Shown one piece after another: positions 17,012 through 24,750 of a stretch of DNA of 43,332 nucleotides; position 1 is the stretch's first letter, and the number at the start of each line of letters is the position of its first letter. The stretch is from a virus. A program made the position numbers and the translations under genes. The stretch is taken from positions 1 through 43,332 of the IMG/VR virus record IMGVR_UViG_3300027969_000170, one strand, 5' to 3'. The notes beneath the pieces are model-generated. The model worked only from the letters and a program-made list of their open reading frames with translations. It was not told the origin of the DNA and ran no database searches.

Positions 17012-17046
17012 AAAAATTATATATACATACTTATAAAAGTTTCAAA
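17012..17046 (-). promoter_or_regulatory. Candidate Bacteroidota-type promoter for gene 32
   Basis: On the minus strand, TTTG (17043-17046) is followed after 19 bases by TATATAATTTT (17013-17023). This resembles the Bacteroidota -33 TTTG and -7 TAnnTTTG elements. It lies about 70 bases before the gene 32 ATG. The match is approximate in a very AT-rich region. Confidence 0.35.
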
Positions 17047-17169
17047 TAAAAGTTATTAAAACTTTTTTTTATTTTTTTTAAAAAATTTTAATTTTTTTGA
17101 AACAAAAGTGCGCATGCACTATATAATAAGTACTGGTTTTGTTGTTGGGGTTAAACTAGATCTTAGCTG

Positions 17170-17226
17170 GAACTAGACCAACTGCAGAGAACTAGACCAG
17201 CTGCAGAGAACTAGACCAGCTGCAGA
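17170..17226. repeat. Three tandem 19-bp direct repeats
   Basis: The unit GAACTAGACCAGCTGCAGA occurs three times head to tail (17170-17188, 17189-17207, 17208-17226); the first copy has A for G at one position. Degenerate half-units flank the array: CTAGA also occurs at 17156-17160, 17243-17247 and 17253-17257. Each unit contains the palindromes CAGCTG and CTGCAG. The array is far more GC-rich than its surroundings and lies 3' of the RuvC-like gene, about 230 bases before gene 32. Iteron-like or protein-binding function is inference. Confidence 0.9.
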
Positions 17227-17280
17227 GAACATAAGATTAATACTAGACAGAACTAGACCCGGCTCAAGGCTTTATTTTTA

Positions 17281-17907
17281 TCATATTTTATCTAGTAATT
17301 TTACTAACCAATATGCATCAATAAGATCATCAATTGGTTTTGAAATTTCATCAATGTACATATTTTGTTCTCTAACACACCAATTCCAAAATTCAGAATT
17401 AATTAATAATGGGTCATTTGCTTTGTTTTCAATAAAAGCAAGAAACATTCCTTTTTTATTTAGATTTCCTTTACCTGCTTTCATTTTAACTTGAGTAGGT
17501 GTAAAAATTGAAATTATATGGTTATTAAGCCATAAGTTATTCCGTACAACAGAGTTAAACGAAATAAGGTCTATGAAGGAATTACCTTTTGATCCATAAC
17601 TATATCCTTCAAGTGCTATTAAAGATTTTTCTGGAATATATGAATTTATCAATTTAGCTAAAGAATAACTATCTTCTATCTTTTGAAGCTGATCTAATGA
17701 GTAGTCTTCGCATTTTTTTCTTCTATTATAGTGTATAACATTAACATCAGTCAATAAAGAAATATCATAGTGTGTTTGATAATCCTTAGGATGACTTTTT
17801 TTAAAATTTTTATGTTCTATGTTATAGAAAGAAATAAATTGTAATGCTTCATCAGTTTGAATACATAGACCAGGGCTATTAATTGAAAAATCTAATCCTA
17901 CTTTCAT
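17281..17907 (-). CDS. RuvC/RNase H-fold nuclease, Holliday-junction-resolvase-like
   Basis: 208 residues. Acidic residues fit a RuvC-like fold: D6 in MKVGLDFSINSPG, E100 in SLIALEGYSYGSKG, and D193/D194 and D197 in KPIDDLIDAYWLVKLL. The FTPTQVKMKAGKGNLNKK segment (136-152) matches the V-P-x-x-VK-x-x-x-GKG-x-x-K loop of RuvC-type resolvases. It probably cuts branched DNA during recombination-dependent replication and before packaging. T4 uses gp49 for this, so this could be a replacement. Alternatively it is another RNase H-like phage nuclease. Its ATG shares one base with the upstream gene stop (TAATG). Confidence 0.78.
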   Translation of the reverse strand: MKVGLDFSINSPGLCIQTDEALQFISFYNIEHKNFKKSHPKDYQTHYDISLLTDVNVIHYNRRKKCEDYSLDQLQKIEDSYSLAKLINSYIPEKSLIALEGYSYGSKGNSFIDLISFNSVVRNNLWLNNHIISIFTPTQVKMKAGKGNLNKKGMFLAFIENKANDPLLINSEFWNWCVREQNMYIDEISKPIDDLIDAYWLVKLLDKI

Positions 17908-18338
17908 TAATTTTTCAATTGTAGTTTAATTTTATTATCATTTGAATAATACCCATTTAATTTTTTATATAAAATGGTATTTTTATCCTGAATAGGATAA
18001 TTATTTAGTCTTAATTTTTTATCCAAAATAATAAAATTTTGATAAGATCCATTTATTAAATATTGTAGTTTACCTTTTATAGAAATATTAAATTTTATAT
18101 CAGTATTTATTTCAAAAGAAGATATTATCCAATTTTTATCAATTAAACTATCAATTTTCCATATAGAAGTATCAGATACTATTTCATCAGATATTTTAAG
18201 AATTCTACCTTCTGTTGAATCTTTTTTATTTACGGCATAATACAACTTACTATTTTTTGCTATATAAATTGTATCATTTTGAGAATATGCATTTGCTGTT
18301 ATTAAAAAGGTGCATAATATGAATATTGATTTTATCAT
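17907..18338 (-). CDS. Small exported protein of unknown function (143 aa)
   Basis: MIKSIFILCTFLITANAYSQ is a Sec signal peptide of the kind seen in Flavobacteriia, with likely cleavage after NAYSQ. There is no lipobox cysteine at the cleavage site. The mature part of about 123 residues is strand-rich and asparagine/lysine-rich (KNSKLYYAVNKKDSTEGRILK, ISIKGKLQYLINGSYQNF). It probably forms a small periplasmic beta domain. No family recognised. Coupled to the RuvC-like gene by a TAATG overlap. A host-envelope-directed role such as exclusion is possible. Confidence 0.72.
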   Translation of the reverse strand: MIKSIFILCTFLITANAYSQNDTIYIAKNSKLYYAVNKKDSTEGRILKISDEIVSDTSIWKIDSLIDKNWIISSFEINTDIKFNISIKGKLQYLINGSYQNFIILDKKLRLNNYPIQDKNTILYKKLNGYYSNDNKIKLQLKN

Positions 18339-18345
18339 TGTTTTA

Positions 18346-18442
18346 TTTTATATATATTTATTTTTTTGTAATGATGTGGCTGCAACATTCTTTCCTAGTC
18401 AGCCTTGTATGTGCCAGAAGATGTATTTTAGTTATATGTAAA
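18346..18442 (-). other. Intergenic segment with translated-looking relic after the kelch-like gene
   Basis: Downstream of the kelch-like stop (18443-18445) the same reading frame continues with one further TAA, then NTSSGTYKAD and a third stop (18398-18421 codes SSGTYKAD). The segment is noticeably more GC-rich than neighbouring gaps and can fold as GGCTG / CAGCC (18378-18382 with 18400-18404). It may be a remnant of a longer or duplicated adhesin C terminus, or a 3' RNA structure. No T-run follows, so it is not a standard terminator. Confidence 0.35.
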
Positions 18443-19414
18443 TTATAAGACGCAATCTACTATAGTGTATGATGATTTTAAATATTCTTGGGTACATGTT
18501 ACAACTGTATTCCCATAACCTCCAAAAACAACAGTCGCACCTTGTGAGCCTGTTCCTGCACCATACCAAGTAGCTACTGTAACAGGACTTGCAGTTGACC
18601 AAGATGTACCATTATATTCTTCAGTACAAGCAATTCTTGCACCCGCAGTATAACCACCTACTGACAATGCTTCATTTTGCAAACCTGACCCACCCATATT
18701 ACGTCTTGCAGTTATTAAACCTCCTCCTGATGACCAAGATGTACCATTATATTCTTCAGTACATGATGTCATGATATTACCTGCACTCCTACCTCCAATA
18801 ACTAAACCTGCGTTCTGTGTTCCTGCTCCTGCTACGTAACTTCTATTGTTAATCAAAGCACCACCTGCTGACCAAGACGTGCCATTATACTCCTCACTAC
18901 AAGTTTCATATCCATAACCAGCCATTGCAAGTCCTTCATTTTGTGTACCTGCACTACCATGTAAATAAAGAGGTCGTATAGTTGCACCACCTACTGACCA
19001 AGATGTACCATTATATTCTTCAGTACATAATACACCTACTGCTCCTAAAAAACCTCCGATCAAAAGACCTACATTTTGAGTTCCAGCTCCAGCTGGGTGG
19101 TTTCTAGCTGCTATGATATTATTACCTGAAGCCCATGTAGTACCATTATATTCTTCAGTACATGATAAATCAGATACCGTATTGCTACTACCTGCTACTG
19201 CAAGCCCTTCGTTTTGTGTTCCCATACCACCTAATCTGCCTCTTCCTGTTATCAACGCGCCACCTGTTGACCAGACACCAGCACCACTCCTACTACAATA
19301 AGATGCCATTGGTTTTAAATTTGTTGTATCAAACCATAAACATACCGTATTTACACATATCGTTGCAGGTCTATTTGCAACACCTACTATTTCACTACTC
19401 TGTAATTTTGCCAT
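18443..19414 (-). CDS. Kelch-like repeat protein, probable tail-tip adhesin
   Basis: 323 residues. After a 45-residue head (MAKLQSSEIVGVANRPATIC), six repeats of about 45 residues follow. Each reads W-S-x-GG-x-(L/T)I-x-x-R, then GAGTQNxGL-x-(I/A)GG, then CTEEYNGTSW. The EEYNGTSW and GTQN motifs place it in the kelch-like repeat class common in marine phage and metagenome proteins. Six blades would close a beta-propeller. Each repeat carries one cysteine just before the EEY motif (C at CTEEY or CSEEY), which is unusual. A tail-fibre or adhesin role is inferred from its place at the end of the structural gene block. Base composition is richer in GC than neighbouring structural genes, and repeat-to-repeat DNA identity suggests recent duplication. 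Confidence 0.85.
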   Translation of the reverse strand: MAKLQSSEIVGVANRPATICVNTVCLWFDTTNLKPMASYCSRSGAGVWSTGGALITGRGRLGGMGTQNEGLAVAGSSNTVSDLSCTEEYNGTTWASGNNIIAARNHPAGAGTQNVGLLIGGFLGAVGVLCTEEYNGTSWSVGGATIRPLYLHGSAGTQNEGLAMAGYGYETCSEEYNGTSWSAGGALINNRSYVAGAGTQNAGLVIGGRSAGNIMTSCTEEYNGTSWSSGGGLITARRNMGGSGLQNEALSVGGYTAGARIACTEEYNGTSWSTASPVTVATWYGAGTGSQGATVVFGGYGNTVVTCTQEYLKSSYTIVDCVL

Positions 19415-19443
19415 GTTATTTAATGTGCTTTATCGTTTTATTT

Positions 19444-20076
19444 TTATATTCTTTTACCTAAATGAAAACCTATAGCTGCCCCTACTAGTCTACTTGTAAA
19501 TATATCGTATAATAAACCTTTTTCCACACCGAGAGCATTTGCTACTATTTTACCAACACTTTGGCCTAATGCAAAACCTGTTAAACCTCCAACTATAGAT
19601 CCTATCAACCCTTCATCTAATTCTTTTTCCAGCTGTTCAATAGTTTGATCTCCATTTTTATATTTTTTTAAAAACTCATTAACAGCTTCATCTATAATGT
19701 TTTGATCTACAGATTCATTTAGTAACGTATAAAAATCTTCAATATTTCTATTTTCTAAAAGTTCAGATTCTTTTAAAAGATCTTCTCTTCCTAATTGTCT
19801 ATAGACTTCTTTTCTTACTTTTTCCATCTTTTCAGCATAGTCAGGATCATCTTTTCTGTTAAAAACTATTTGTTGAGTTAGACTACCACTTATTTTTTTA
19901 ACATCTTTCTTACGAGTTTTAATTAACCATGCAGCTAAATCTTTTATACCTAGATCTCTAAAGCGACCATTTGCATCAGGTGCATCAGAATCATGCCAGT
20001 CAGGAGAACCTGCTGGCTTTGCTTCATTAATAAAGTTTTTATTTAAAAACTCATTAAAAGTATGCATTTTTTTCAT
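19444..20076 (-). CDS. Putative packaged head protein with capsid-targeting N terminus and glycine-rich membrane hairpin
   Basis: 210 residues. The start MKKMHTFNEFLNKNFINE followed by A resembles a T4 capsid-targeting sequence with a prohead-protease site after E18. A soluble region with SPDWHDSDAPDANGRF and KDLAAWLIKTRKKDVKKI follows. The C terminus has two hydrophobic glycine-rich stretches, LIGSIVGGLTGFALGQSVG (about 158-176) and SRLVGAAIGFHLGKRI, split by a charged linker. Glycine-zipper hairpins of this kind insert into membranes. One idea is an internal protein that helps DNA cross the inner membrane; a structural role near the tail is the alternative. Lies between the adhesin and tail-tube-like genes. 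Confidence 0.75.
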   Translation of the reverse strand: MKKMHTFNEFLNKNFINEAKPAGSPDWHDSDAPDANGRFRDLGIKDLAAWLIKTRKKDVKKISGSLTQQIVFNRKDDPDYAEKMEKVRKEVYRQLGREDLLKESELLENRNIEDFYTLLNESVDQNIIDEAVNEFLKKYKNGDQTIEQLEKELDEGLIGSIVGGLTGFALGQSVGKIVANALGVEKGLLYDIFTSRLVGAAIGFHLGKRI

Positions 20077-20090
20077 TTTTAATTTTTTAA

Positions 20091-20642
20091 TTATTGAAAT
20101 TCAAGATCTATTCTTAAATTATTATATACAAATACAACTTCAAAATTTTCAAATGATACAGAATCTGTTGAAAAATTTAAATTTAGTTCAGGCATTGTTT
20201 GAAAAAGAATTCTATCAAAATGAATAGTAACTAAAATATTGCCTTCTCCATCTATCATCTGTAATCTAAATCCATCAGGTAGATATATTTTTTTTTCTTT
20301 AGAGTAATAATATAAAAAAATTTCATACATCATCCAATAGTTAAAATGTCCATCAAATAATTGCATTCCTATTGTAAGCTCTTTTGCAAATAGTTCAGTA
20401 ACTGGCAATGATGATGGATATTGTCTTTTAGTACCTGGAAAATCTATCTGTTCAACTGGATCATATGAAAAGCTTGGCAATGATACAGTTTGTATAGAAT
20501 AATTTATTAATTCAAGTGGATCACTTATAATATTGCCAGGTATTCTATTCATATATTTAGAATATTTTGCAGAAATTTCAGCAGGTATAAATGATTTTGG
20601 AAAATTAAATCTAAATTGATTGCTATCTGCACTTTGTAACAT
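20091..20642 (-). CDS. Tail-tube-fold protein candidate (gp19/gp54-like)
   Basis: 183 residues. Strand-rich with a helix in the middle: LINYSIQTVSLPSFSYDP, KELTIGMQLFDGHFNYWMMYEIFLYYY, FRLQMIDGEGNILVTIHFDRILFQTMPELNLNF, then SFENFEVVFVYNNLRI. This strand order and the closing F-x-V-x-F-x-Y resemble the T4 tail tube gp19 and its baseplate relative gp54. The central extended N-D-G helix fits the same fold. It may be the tube subunit, a tube initiator or a baseplate hub part. One tail-tube copy is expected elsewhere in the genome, so gp54-like is possible. Flanked at 4 and 14 bases by other structural genes. Confidence 0.5.
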   Translation of the reverse strand: MLQSADSNQFRFNFPKSFIPAEISAKYSKYMNRIPGNIISDPLELINYSIQTVSLPSFSYDPVEQIDFPGTKRQYPSSLPVTELFAKELTIGMQLFDGHFNYWMMYEIFLYYYSKEKKIYLPDGFRLQMIDGEGNILVTIHFDRILFQTMPELNLNFSTDSVSFENFEVVFVYNNLRIDLEFQ

Positions 20643-20646
20643 ATCT

Positions 20647-21345
20647 TTATTTAATTTGTGTTTTAACTAGACCTCTTGTTTTAATTGCAATTAGTTCATT
20701 GCTAGAAATTACACTAGGCACTATGTTACTTTGATTTGAAAATATATCACTTTTATTTTCAGAAACCTGCTGAGATTCTTCATCTATAAATCCACTTGTT
20801 TTTAATGATGATGCTCTAGCTAAATTCGTATTTAAAATATTTTCAAGAGATATTTTTTCAGATTCTTTCAAAAGAATTTCTTCTTCTAATTTATTAATTT
20901 CAATTTCTAATTCATTTTTTTCAGTTTCAAATTTAGATATGCTTAATGTTTTAGCCTGTATATTTTTTTCAATTTTTTTTGAGGTATTATCATAATTATT
21001 CTTGGCATTATATTCAAAAAAGTCCCAAGTACCTGTAAATATTACAGTTTCATCGCTTACTGCATCTGGATAATCTCTAACTAGTGATATTAAAAAATTT
21101 CTGTCAGTTATTTTTCTAATTTGTTGAGCATCATAGGATAATATAGTAAAATTAAGTTCTCCCTGTTTTAATGAATCTTGTATTATATTAGATTTAATTC
21201 TAACTATATAGTTATTATTATCTTTAAACGTTAAATATGCTTCTTTGTAACTTGACAAATCAGTTAATATCTTTTTATCAGAAGTTTGAGATTCTATAAT
21301 AAAAAGAAAAAAATTGTCAAAAGGACTTATTAAAATATCTGCCAT
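20647..21345 (-). CDS. Structural protein candidate with coiled coil (232 aa)
   Basis: No family recognised. The first 120 residues are strand-rich (SSYKEAYLTFKDNNNYIVRIKS and VIFTGTWDFFEYNAK). A coiled coil follows at about 122-170 (KKIEKNIQAKTLSISKFETEKNELEIEINKLEEE, in overlapping heptads), then a Ser/Asn-rich linker. The TLTF-like strand and coiled-coil layout recur in the next protein (21350-22672), suggesting they are paired tail or baseplate parts. It starts 4 bases after the upstream stop, in a continuous structural operon. Confidence 0.6.
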   Translation of the reverse strand: MADILISPFDNFFLFIIESQTSDKKILTDLSSYKEAYLTFKDNNNYIVRIKSNIIQDSLKQGELNFTILSYDAQQIRKITDRNFLISLVRDYPDAVSDETVIFTGTWDFFEYNAKNNYDNTSKKIEKNIQAKTLSISKFETEKNELEIEINKLEEEILLKESEKISLENILNTNLARASSLKTSGFIDEESQQVSENKSDIFSNQSNIVPSVISSNELIAIKTRGLVKTQIK

Positions 21346-21349
21346 ATAA

Positions 21350-22672
21350 TTATAATTCTATTTCGCCTATTATTTCAGTTATTTTTTTATTTGGATCTAT
21401 ATCCCTTGCGTATATAATATATTTATAATAATAATTATTTGCGCCACCTAAATAATAAGCAGCCGGACTTTTATTTGTTTCATTGTAGTCAAAAGGTGGT
21501 TCTTTTATAGGCTCAGTTCCTATCATAGTTTTAAACTGTTCTTTTGCATCAAATTCATCTAATCTTTTATCTATAAGTACTAAAAGAGTTACTTTGCCAG
21601 GTGATGGGCGGCCACCTTCACTGTCTTTTATTGAAAACCAAGAGTTATCGATAAAGGTGTTTTTACCTATAGTTGTTTTATCTGCGTAAATATATGCAAA
21701 TCTTTTTATATTTATTTTTTCTTTAGTGTCTTGTACTTCTAATGTATATGCAACATTATTTATTGCATTTAGCTGTCTGCCTACAGGATCTAAACTAGCA
21801 AAAAAACTGCTATACTTATTAGACTTCTTATTTTTTTTATTTTCAATAATTTTTGCTTTTCTCCTTTTATTTTTTTCTATTTCAGAAGATGTTGCTGATA
21901 CACTATTTGAAGTATTAGATAGAGTATTTATATCGGAATTTACTGAAGGCGTTAACTTATCTGATAAACCTAACTCTGTTTCAGTATTAGATGCAATGTT
22001 AGATGCAAGATTGGTCTTAGCTTCAATTGCAGAAATTGTTTTTGAAACTTTACCTATTTGATTTTTTAAATCTTTAATTATATTAAATAATTGAATATTT
22101 TTTTCAGTTAAATTTCTTTTTTTATTTTTTAAAACATCTATTTCTTTTTTTAAAAAAATATTTCTTTTTTCTATCGCACTTTCTTTAGTCTTTATTGTTA
22201 CAAGTCTTTGTGCATACGTTATTCTTTCAGGCTCATTTGATTTTTGCCATACTCCTGAATATAGCGCAGTTTCATTAATAAAGGTAGAACCTGCTGATAT
22301 AGCAGTAGATATAAAAAAAATTCTAGTTGATAGCTGGAAAATACTAGATGATTGTTCAGCACTTATTTTAAAAACAACCTGGCCTATAACTTTATTAACA
22401 TTAGACATATTTTGAAGAGCAGGTATTTTTACTTGTCTTTGATCATCTATAAAAATTAAATACGTTTGGCCTGCACCTGATAAATCTGTTTCTAATAAAG
22501 TCCCATCTGGCATTTGTTGAGAAAAATCAAACATCACATAACTATCAAAGTCAGGAATAATTAAAGTTCCGTCACCAGGTAAAAAATTAGAAGCATTAGA
22601 CGTTGTAGCTTGAGCTAAATACGTGTATTTATTTTCTTTTGTAGATTTAAGTATGTTAGTTTGTATAGGCAC
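21350..22672 (-). CDS. Structural protein candidate with central coiled coil (440 aa)
   Basis: No family recognised. The N-terminal 150 residues are strand-rich (DGTLIIPDFDSYVMFDFSQQMPDG, QTYLIFIDDQRQVKIP) and end with LYSGVWQK, which parallels TGTWDFF in the neighbouring protein. A long coiled coil spans about 165-225 (SAIEKRNIFLKKEIDVLKNK onward). A basic KNKRRKAKIIENKKNKKSNK stretch follows, then a C-terminal beta domain ending ITEIIGEIEL. Likely a fibrous tail or baseplate protein. It starts at the last base of the upstream gene (overlap at 22672). Confidence 0.6.
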   Translation of the reverse strand: MPIQTNILKSTKENKYTYLAQATTSNASNFLPGDGTLIIPDFDSYVMFDFSQQMPDGTLLETDLSGAGQTYLIFIDDQRQVKIPALQNMSNVNKVIGQVVFKISAEQSSSIFQLSTRIFFISTAISAGSTFINETALYSGVWQKSNEPERITYAQRLVTIKTKESAIEKRNIFLKKEIDVLKNKKRNLTEKNIQLFNIIKDLKNQIGKVSKTISAIEAKTNLASNIASNTETELGLSDKLTPSVNSDINTLSNTSNSVSATSSEIEKNKRRKAKIIENKKNKKSNKYSSFFASLDPVGRQLNAINNVAYTLEVQDTKEKINIKRFAYIYADKTTIGKNTFIDNSWFSIKDSEGGRPSPGKVTLLVLIDKRLDEFDAKEQFKTMIGTEPIKEPPFDYNETNKSPAAYYLGGANNYYYKYIIYARDIDPNKKITEIIGEIEL

Positions 22673-24039
22673 TATATTTCTGGATTTTGATTTACTGTTA
22701 TTGTAACTGGCGATATTTTAGCTAATACTACTGATCTATCTCTATAAACAGTATTAACTACTATCTGAGTAGATTGTGAAGTAGAAGTGCCTGATTGATT
22801 TTGTTGTACATTTATCGTATTACCTCCTATTATAATTTGATTTTTGCTGTCAACAACTTTATTATATACTTTAACTATTTCAGGAACTTTTCCTAGATAT
22901 ATTTTTTGAAGTTTTTTACCATAAACTCCTACGTCTCTCGATATAAGAGTTGCATTTCTAATAATTTGTTCCTGTGTATCTCTATTTACTAATCTAAGAA
23001 TATAATCAATGGAAAAACTAACTGCAATTGATGAGTTCATAACAACAGGTCTAAAAATAGTAGGTAAATCATAGTCATCTATTTGGGTAATCATCTGTGA
23101 AGATGTTGTAATATAATTAACACCTATTTGTTCTTTAAGATCTATTTGATGTATAGCTATCCAATTTCCATTTGGCTGAGAATTTAAACTAGCCATAAAA
23201 TTAGAATATATCTGTCCATTATATTCTCCATAGAGTTCAAAAAAGTCACCAGAAGTTGACTGCTGTATTACAGCAGCTAATTCATTAAATGGGTCTATTT
23301 GAGGAAGTGCTGCAGTGTTTAAATTTCTAACATTGTAAATAGGAAATCCCTGTTCTTTAGTAGTTTTTTGAATTCCAAAGACTGTAATATCTATAGTACT
23401 AGTTTTTATAAATCCTTTCCCATTTGTTATTTTGTAACCAAGAGTATTTGGTGATGTAGGATTTGAATAAAACGAGTTTATTAAATGATATAGTGAAGGA
23501 ATCTTAATTTCTATATAAGTAGAATAAAGTCTTTCACCAATCATAAAAGGTCTAGGATTTAAAATTGGATTATCAGTTTTTAAATAAACTTTTGACATTA
23601 ATCCACATTTAATTGAATCACGCCTTGTATAATTGGTTTGAAAAATAAATCCATCATAATTGTCAAAATTAAATCCTGCTGCAAAATGAATTTTTATAGT
23701 ATCATATATTACAGATATATTAGGAGAAAAAGTTTGTAATACTTGATTGCTTGGCGTAAGATTAGAGTCAACATCATTATAAGAAATACTTCTAGCTGTT
23801 GTTAATGATGCAAAATTTTGGTTAGAATCATCTATAGGAACTGCTGACATATTTCTACTATTATACGTAATTTCTTCGTATGCAATAGGATTGAATAAAT
23901 AACTATTATTAGTATATGAGTCATTTAGTATTTCAATTGGCAATGAATTAGTTGAATATACTAATGGATCAGATGGATCTGTATATATGTATTCAACTAA
24001 GGCGCCATTATAAATTGGTATAAATCTTGAACTTGTCAT
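22672..24039 (-). CDS. Structural protein candidate, tail/baseplate (455 aa)
   Basis: No confident family. Strand-rich throughout (DTIKIHFAAGFNFDNYDGFIFQ, FFELYGEYNGQIYSNF). The C terminus is rich in Gln, Ser and Thr (NVQQNQSGTSTSQSTQIVVN) and ends with VLAKISPVTITVNQNPEI. A T4 gp8-like wedge role is conceivable from size and location, but the sequence does not prove it. Part of the gapless structural gene run; the next gene overlaps by one base. Confidence 0.6.
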   Translation of the reverse strand: MTSSRFIPIYNGALVEYIYTDPSDPLVYSTNSLPIEILNDSYTNNSYLFNPIAYEEITYNSRNMSAVPIDDSNQNFASLTTARSISYNDVDSNLTPSNQVLQTFSPNISVIYDTIKIHFAAGFNFDNYDGFIFQTNYTRRDSIKCGLMSKVYLKTDNPILNPRPFMIGERLYSTYIEIKIPSLYHLINSFYSNPTSPNTLGYKITNGKGFIKTSTIDITVFGIQKTTKEQGFPIYNVRNLNTAALPQIDPFNELAAVIQQSTSGDFFELYGEYNGQIYSNFMASLNSQPNGNWIAIHQIDLKEQIGVNYITTSSQMITQIDDYDLPTIFRPVVMNSSIAVSFSIDYILRLVNRDTQEQIIRNATLISRDVGVYGKKLQKIYLGKVPEIVKVYNKVVDSKNQIIIGGNTINVQQNQSGTSTSQSTQIVVNTVYRDRSVVLAKISPVTITVNQNPEI

Positions 24040-24041
24040 AT

Positions 24042-24458
24042 TTAATTTATAATATGTAAAATAGTCAAAATAGCAATTACACTACCTAACAAAGTTTTCG
24101 TAAACTTATTTTTTATTTTTTCTCTTTTTATATTTTTTTCTAACTCTTTTGAATAATCCATTTGTATTTTAAATTTAGTTCTTTCTTCTTCTATGATACT
24201 TAAATAATTTTTTTCTTTAGCGGCCATTGTTAAAATTATACTATCTTGTAAGACGTTTTTTTTCTCATTTTCTACTAATTGCGTTTCAGTAAGTTTTAAT
24301 AACTGAATAGCAGAATCACCTCGTAAAAGATCTTTCATTATTATTTTAATAACCGGAAAAGTAAAACATTTAACGGGTTCTATAGTCTGAGTATCTATTT
24401 GTGAAAAAACTGTCAATTTTGACATCATTATAAGTATCAATACTATTAATCTTTTCAT
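24042..24458 (-). CDS. Signal-peptide, coiled-coil and C-terminal membrane-helix protein; possible spanin-type lysis protein
   Basis: 138 residues. Residues 1-19 are a signal peptide (MKRLIVLILIMMSKLTVFSQ). A PVKCFTFPVIKIIMKDLLRGDSAIQLLKL segment follows, then a coiled coil (about 60-115) and a C-terminal membrane helix (TLLGSVIAILTILHII). It has no lipobox cysteine. This layout would span the periplasm from the inner membrane, as spanins do. Its first 89 bases lie inside the upstream gene in another frame, an arrangement typical of Rz/Rz1 pairs. The order of membrane anchors is not the classic one, so the lysis role is only a suggestion. Confidence 0.6.
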   Translation of the reverse strand: MKRLIVLILIMMSKLTVFSQIDTQTIEPVKCFTFPVIKIIMKDLLRGDSAIQLLKLTETQLVENEKKNVLQDSIILTMAAKEKNYLSIIEEERTKFKIQMDYSKELEKNIKREKIKNKFTKTLLGSVIAILTILHIIN

Positions 24459-24750
24459 AATATATTTCTTTTATTATATTTTTATTAAATTTAATTTGTT
24501 CAATTTTCATTTCAACTGAATTAATTTCTTTATTAAAATTTTGAATTTTATCATTTAAAAAAATTTGTTTTTTCTCTATACCTTTTATCATAACACTTAA
24601 AGAATCTATCTGTTTTTCAGACTTCGTGTTTTTAATATTAGGTGTTAGTACAAAGAAAAGCCAATATAAGATAAAAAAAATAAAAATACTTCCAAATATA
24701 AAAATTAAAAAATTACTATTAGGCTTTAATATATTTTTCCACTGTATCAT
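24370..24750 (-). CDS. Type II membrane protein with coiled coil; possible i-spanin-like lysis protein
   Basis: 126 residues. One N-terminal transmembrane helix at about 13-37 (NFLIFIFGSIFIFFILYWLF), then a periplasmic coiled coil (IDSLSVMIKGIEKKQIFLND onward) and a polar C terminus ending FFTNRYSDYRTR. This is the layout of i-spanins such as Rz. It overlaps the downstream gene by 89 bases and the upstream gene by 4 bases (ATGA). No endolysin or holin is visible next to it, so this remains a structural analogy. It could instead be a membrane anchor for a tail-associated complex. Confidence 0.6.
   Translation of the reverse strand: MIQWKNILKPNSNFLIFIFGSIFIFFILYWLFFVLTPNIKNTKSEKQIDSLSVMIKGIEKKQIFLNDKIQNFNKEINSVEMKIEQIKFNKNIIKEIYYEKINSIDTYNDVKIDSFFTNRYSDYRTR

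Larger units (their letters stand above)
16944..17280. other. Gene-free region upstream of gene 32 (337 bp)
   Basis: The only long stretch without a gene. From the gene 32 side it holds an AT-rich leader, a candidate promoter (17012-17046) and a poly-A/T tract (17058-17105). A GC-rich spot follows at 17109-17120, where AGTGC-GCAT-GCACT forms a small hairpin. Last comes an array of CTAGA-containing repeats (17153-17260). No ORF with a plausible start and composition was found on either strand. It may be a replication origin, or a regulatory or recombination site. Confidence 0.7.

Noticed and set aside
17170-17226. Short CRISPR-like array.
   Set aside because: The repeats are directly adjacent with no unique spacers and no cas gene nearby; it is a tandem repeat.
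18589-19461. Several plus-strand open frames opposite the kelch-like gene.
   Set aside because: Repeat-rich antisense frames with His/Leu/Tyr bias; no plausible protein.
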